Origin: Acidimicrobiaceae bacterium
GTDB taxonomy: Bacteria > Actinomycetota > Acidimicrobiia > Acidimicrobiales > Palsa-688
Assembly: GCA_009785715.1 (NCBI GenBank)
Contig: WQVT01000117.1
Coordinates: forward strand, 1-7,230
DNA length: 7,230 bases
Reading direction: 5' to 3'
In this document: piece after piece, positions 6,351 through 7,230 of the stretch
Numbering within the stretch: position 1 is the stretch's first letter
Layout of the letters: every line of letters starts with the position of its first letter
The notes under the pieces: generated by a model
Database searches by the model: none
What the model was told of the DNA's origin: nothing
The model's input: the letters and a program-made list of their open reading frames with translations, nothing else
Made by a program: the position numbers and the translations under genes

Positions 6351-7230
6351 CGGCCACCTCCCGGAGACGGGCGGCGCTGATCCGGCGGGCGCCGGGCACC
6401 GCTGCGAGGAGTGCCGACGCCTTGTTGCGGCACTCGAGGTCCTCCAGCTCGGGGGCGGAGTCGGCGACGATGCCCGCCCCGGCTGTGACGCTGGCCCGGC
6501 CGTCGGGACCGATGAACATCGTCCGGATGGCGATCGCCGTGTCGAGGTTCCCCGAGAAGTCGACGTAGCCGATGACCCCGGCGTAGGGACCGCGCTTGGC
6601 CGGTTCGAGCGCGTCGATGATCTCCATCGCCCGGACCTTCGGGGCGCCCGACACCGTGCCCGCCGGCAGCGTCGCCCGCAGGACGTCGACGGGCCCGAGC
6701 CCTTCCGCAAGCTCCCCCGACACCTGCGAGGTGAGGTGCATGACGTGGCTGTAGCGCTCGAGCGTCATCAGCTCGTCGACGCTCTCGGTGCCGAAGCGGA
6801 TCACGCGACCGACGTCGTTTCGGGCCAGGTCGAGCAGCATCACGTGTTCGGCCCGCTCCTTGGGGTCCTCGGACAGCTCGCCGGCCATCCGACGGTCGTC
6901 GACGTCGCTCCGCCCCCGCCGGCGGGTGCCGGCGATCGGCCGGGAGGTCACGCGCCCGTCGACCAGCTGGACCAGCGGTTCGGGGGAGGAGCCGACCACC
7001 GAGCACTCCGGATGGCGGAGGTAGTACATGTACGGGCTGGGGTTGATCTGGCGCAACGAGCGGTACAGGTCGAAGGGCTCGGCGTCGAGGTCGAGGTCGA
7101 AGCGCTGGGCGAGGACCACCTGGAAGATGTCGCCTTCGAGGATGTGCTCCTTGGCCACCTCGACCGCCTGCCGGAACAGCTCGGGCGGGGTGCGGCGCAC
7201 GAAGGCGGGCAGCTCGCTGTCCGCCTCGAA
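6343..7230 (-). CDS. trpE: Anthranilate synthase component I, C-terminal part
   Basis: The last 295 residues and the stop are present; the N-terminal part, including the region that senses tryptophan, lies beyond 7230. The visible part is the chorismate-binding catalytic domain, which makes anthranilate from chorismate using ammonia supplied by TrpG. Counting from the window edge, signatures are EGDIFQVVLAQRF (32-44), NPSPYMYYL (63-71), GSSPEPLV (80-87), RPIAGTRRRG (97-106), EDPKERAEHVMLLDLARND (121-139), LPAGTVSGAPKVRAMEII (188-205), YAGVIGYVDFSGNLD (216-230), TAGAGIVADS (249-258) and ELEDLECRNKA (261-271). The PAGTVSGAPK form points to TrpE and not PabB, whose usual form is PGGSITGAPK. The domain ends normally with no fused glutaminase. 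It appears to be the first visible gene of the operon, so leader or attenuator control would be upstream and cannot be judged here. Confidence 0.97.
   Translation of the reverse strand, partial: FEADSELPAFVRRTPPELFRQAVEVAKEHILEGDIFQVVLAQRFDLDLDAEPFDLYRSLRQINPSPYMYYLRHPECSVVGSSPEPLVQLVDGRVTSRPIAGTRRRGRSDVDDRRMAGELSEDPKERAEHVMLLDLARNDVGRVIRFGTESVDELMTLERYSHVMHLTSQVSGELAEGLGPVDVLRATLPAGTVSGAPKVRAMEIIDALEPAKRGPYAGVIGYVDFSGNLDTAIAIRTMFIGPDGRASVTAGAGIVADSAPELEDLECRNKASALLAAVPGARRISAARLREVAGA
6356..6361 (-). promoter_or_regulatory. Ribosome binding site deciding the ygfZ start
   Basis: GGAGGT on the minus strand, inside the last codons of trpE, lies five bases before GTG 6350. It is the best Shine-Dalgarno in the window and fixes the ygfZ start within the trpE coding end. 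Confidence 0.75.

Noticed and set aside
6351..6710. Upstream extension of the ygfZ frame into trpE
   Set aside because: This part reads Ser/Arg-rich nonsense opposite no conservation, while the trpE frame over the same bases is fully conserved. GGAGGT before GTG 6350 marks the real start.

Overview
The window is GC-rich (about 70%), and every gene I can support lies on the minus strand, so transcription runs from position 7230 down to 1. It holds most of a tryptophan biosynthesis operon. In transcription order the genes are trpE (3' part, 7230-6343), a YgfZ/GcvT-like folate-binding protein (6350-5478), a Thr-rich predicted lipoprotein (5481-4390), trpC (4342-3554), trpF (3534-2830), trpB (2787-1543), trpA (1546-713), and an uncharacterised protein that runs off the window (666-1). 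The last protein has a small Cys/His motif and a DUF7002-like domain.

The high GC, GTG starts, the actinobacterial flavour of the Trp enzymes (for example NQRDL in TrpC) and the long Thr/Ser/Pro tail on the lipoprotein suggest a high-GC actinobacterium. Acidimicrobiia or a relative is my best guess. This is inference from protein style, not a database result.

The genes are tightly packed. trpE/ygfZ overlap by 8 bp, ygfZ/lipoprotein by 4 bp (ATGA) and trpB/trpA by 4 bp (ATGA). The other gaps are 19 to 47 bp, so the whole set is probably one transcript whose promoter and leader lie upstream, beyond 7230. Within the pathway, TrpE makes anthranilate from chorismate, TrpF isomerises phosphoribosylanthranilate, TrpC closes the indole ring, and TrpA/TrpB form the alpha2-beta2 tryptophan synthase. 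The glutaminase subunit (trpG) and the phosphoribosyltransferase (trpD) are not in this window.

The less ordinary parts are the ygfZ-lipoprotein pair placed between trpE and trpC, a repeat-built N-terminal extension on TrpB, a charged C-terminal tail on TrpF, and the terminal gene. That gene joins a CxH...CxxC motif to a domain whose first motif resembles ADP-ribosyltransferase-like folds. I see no mobile element, CRISPR array, RNA gene or convincing terminator, and no gene-free stretch longer than 50 bases.
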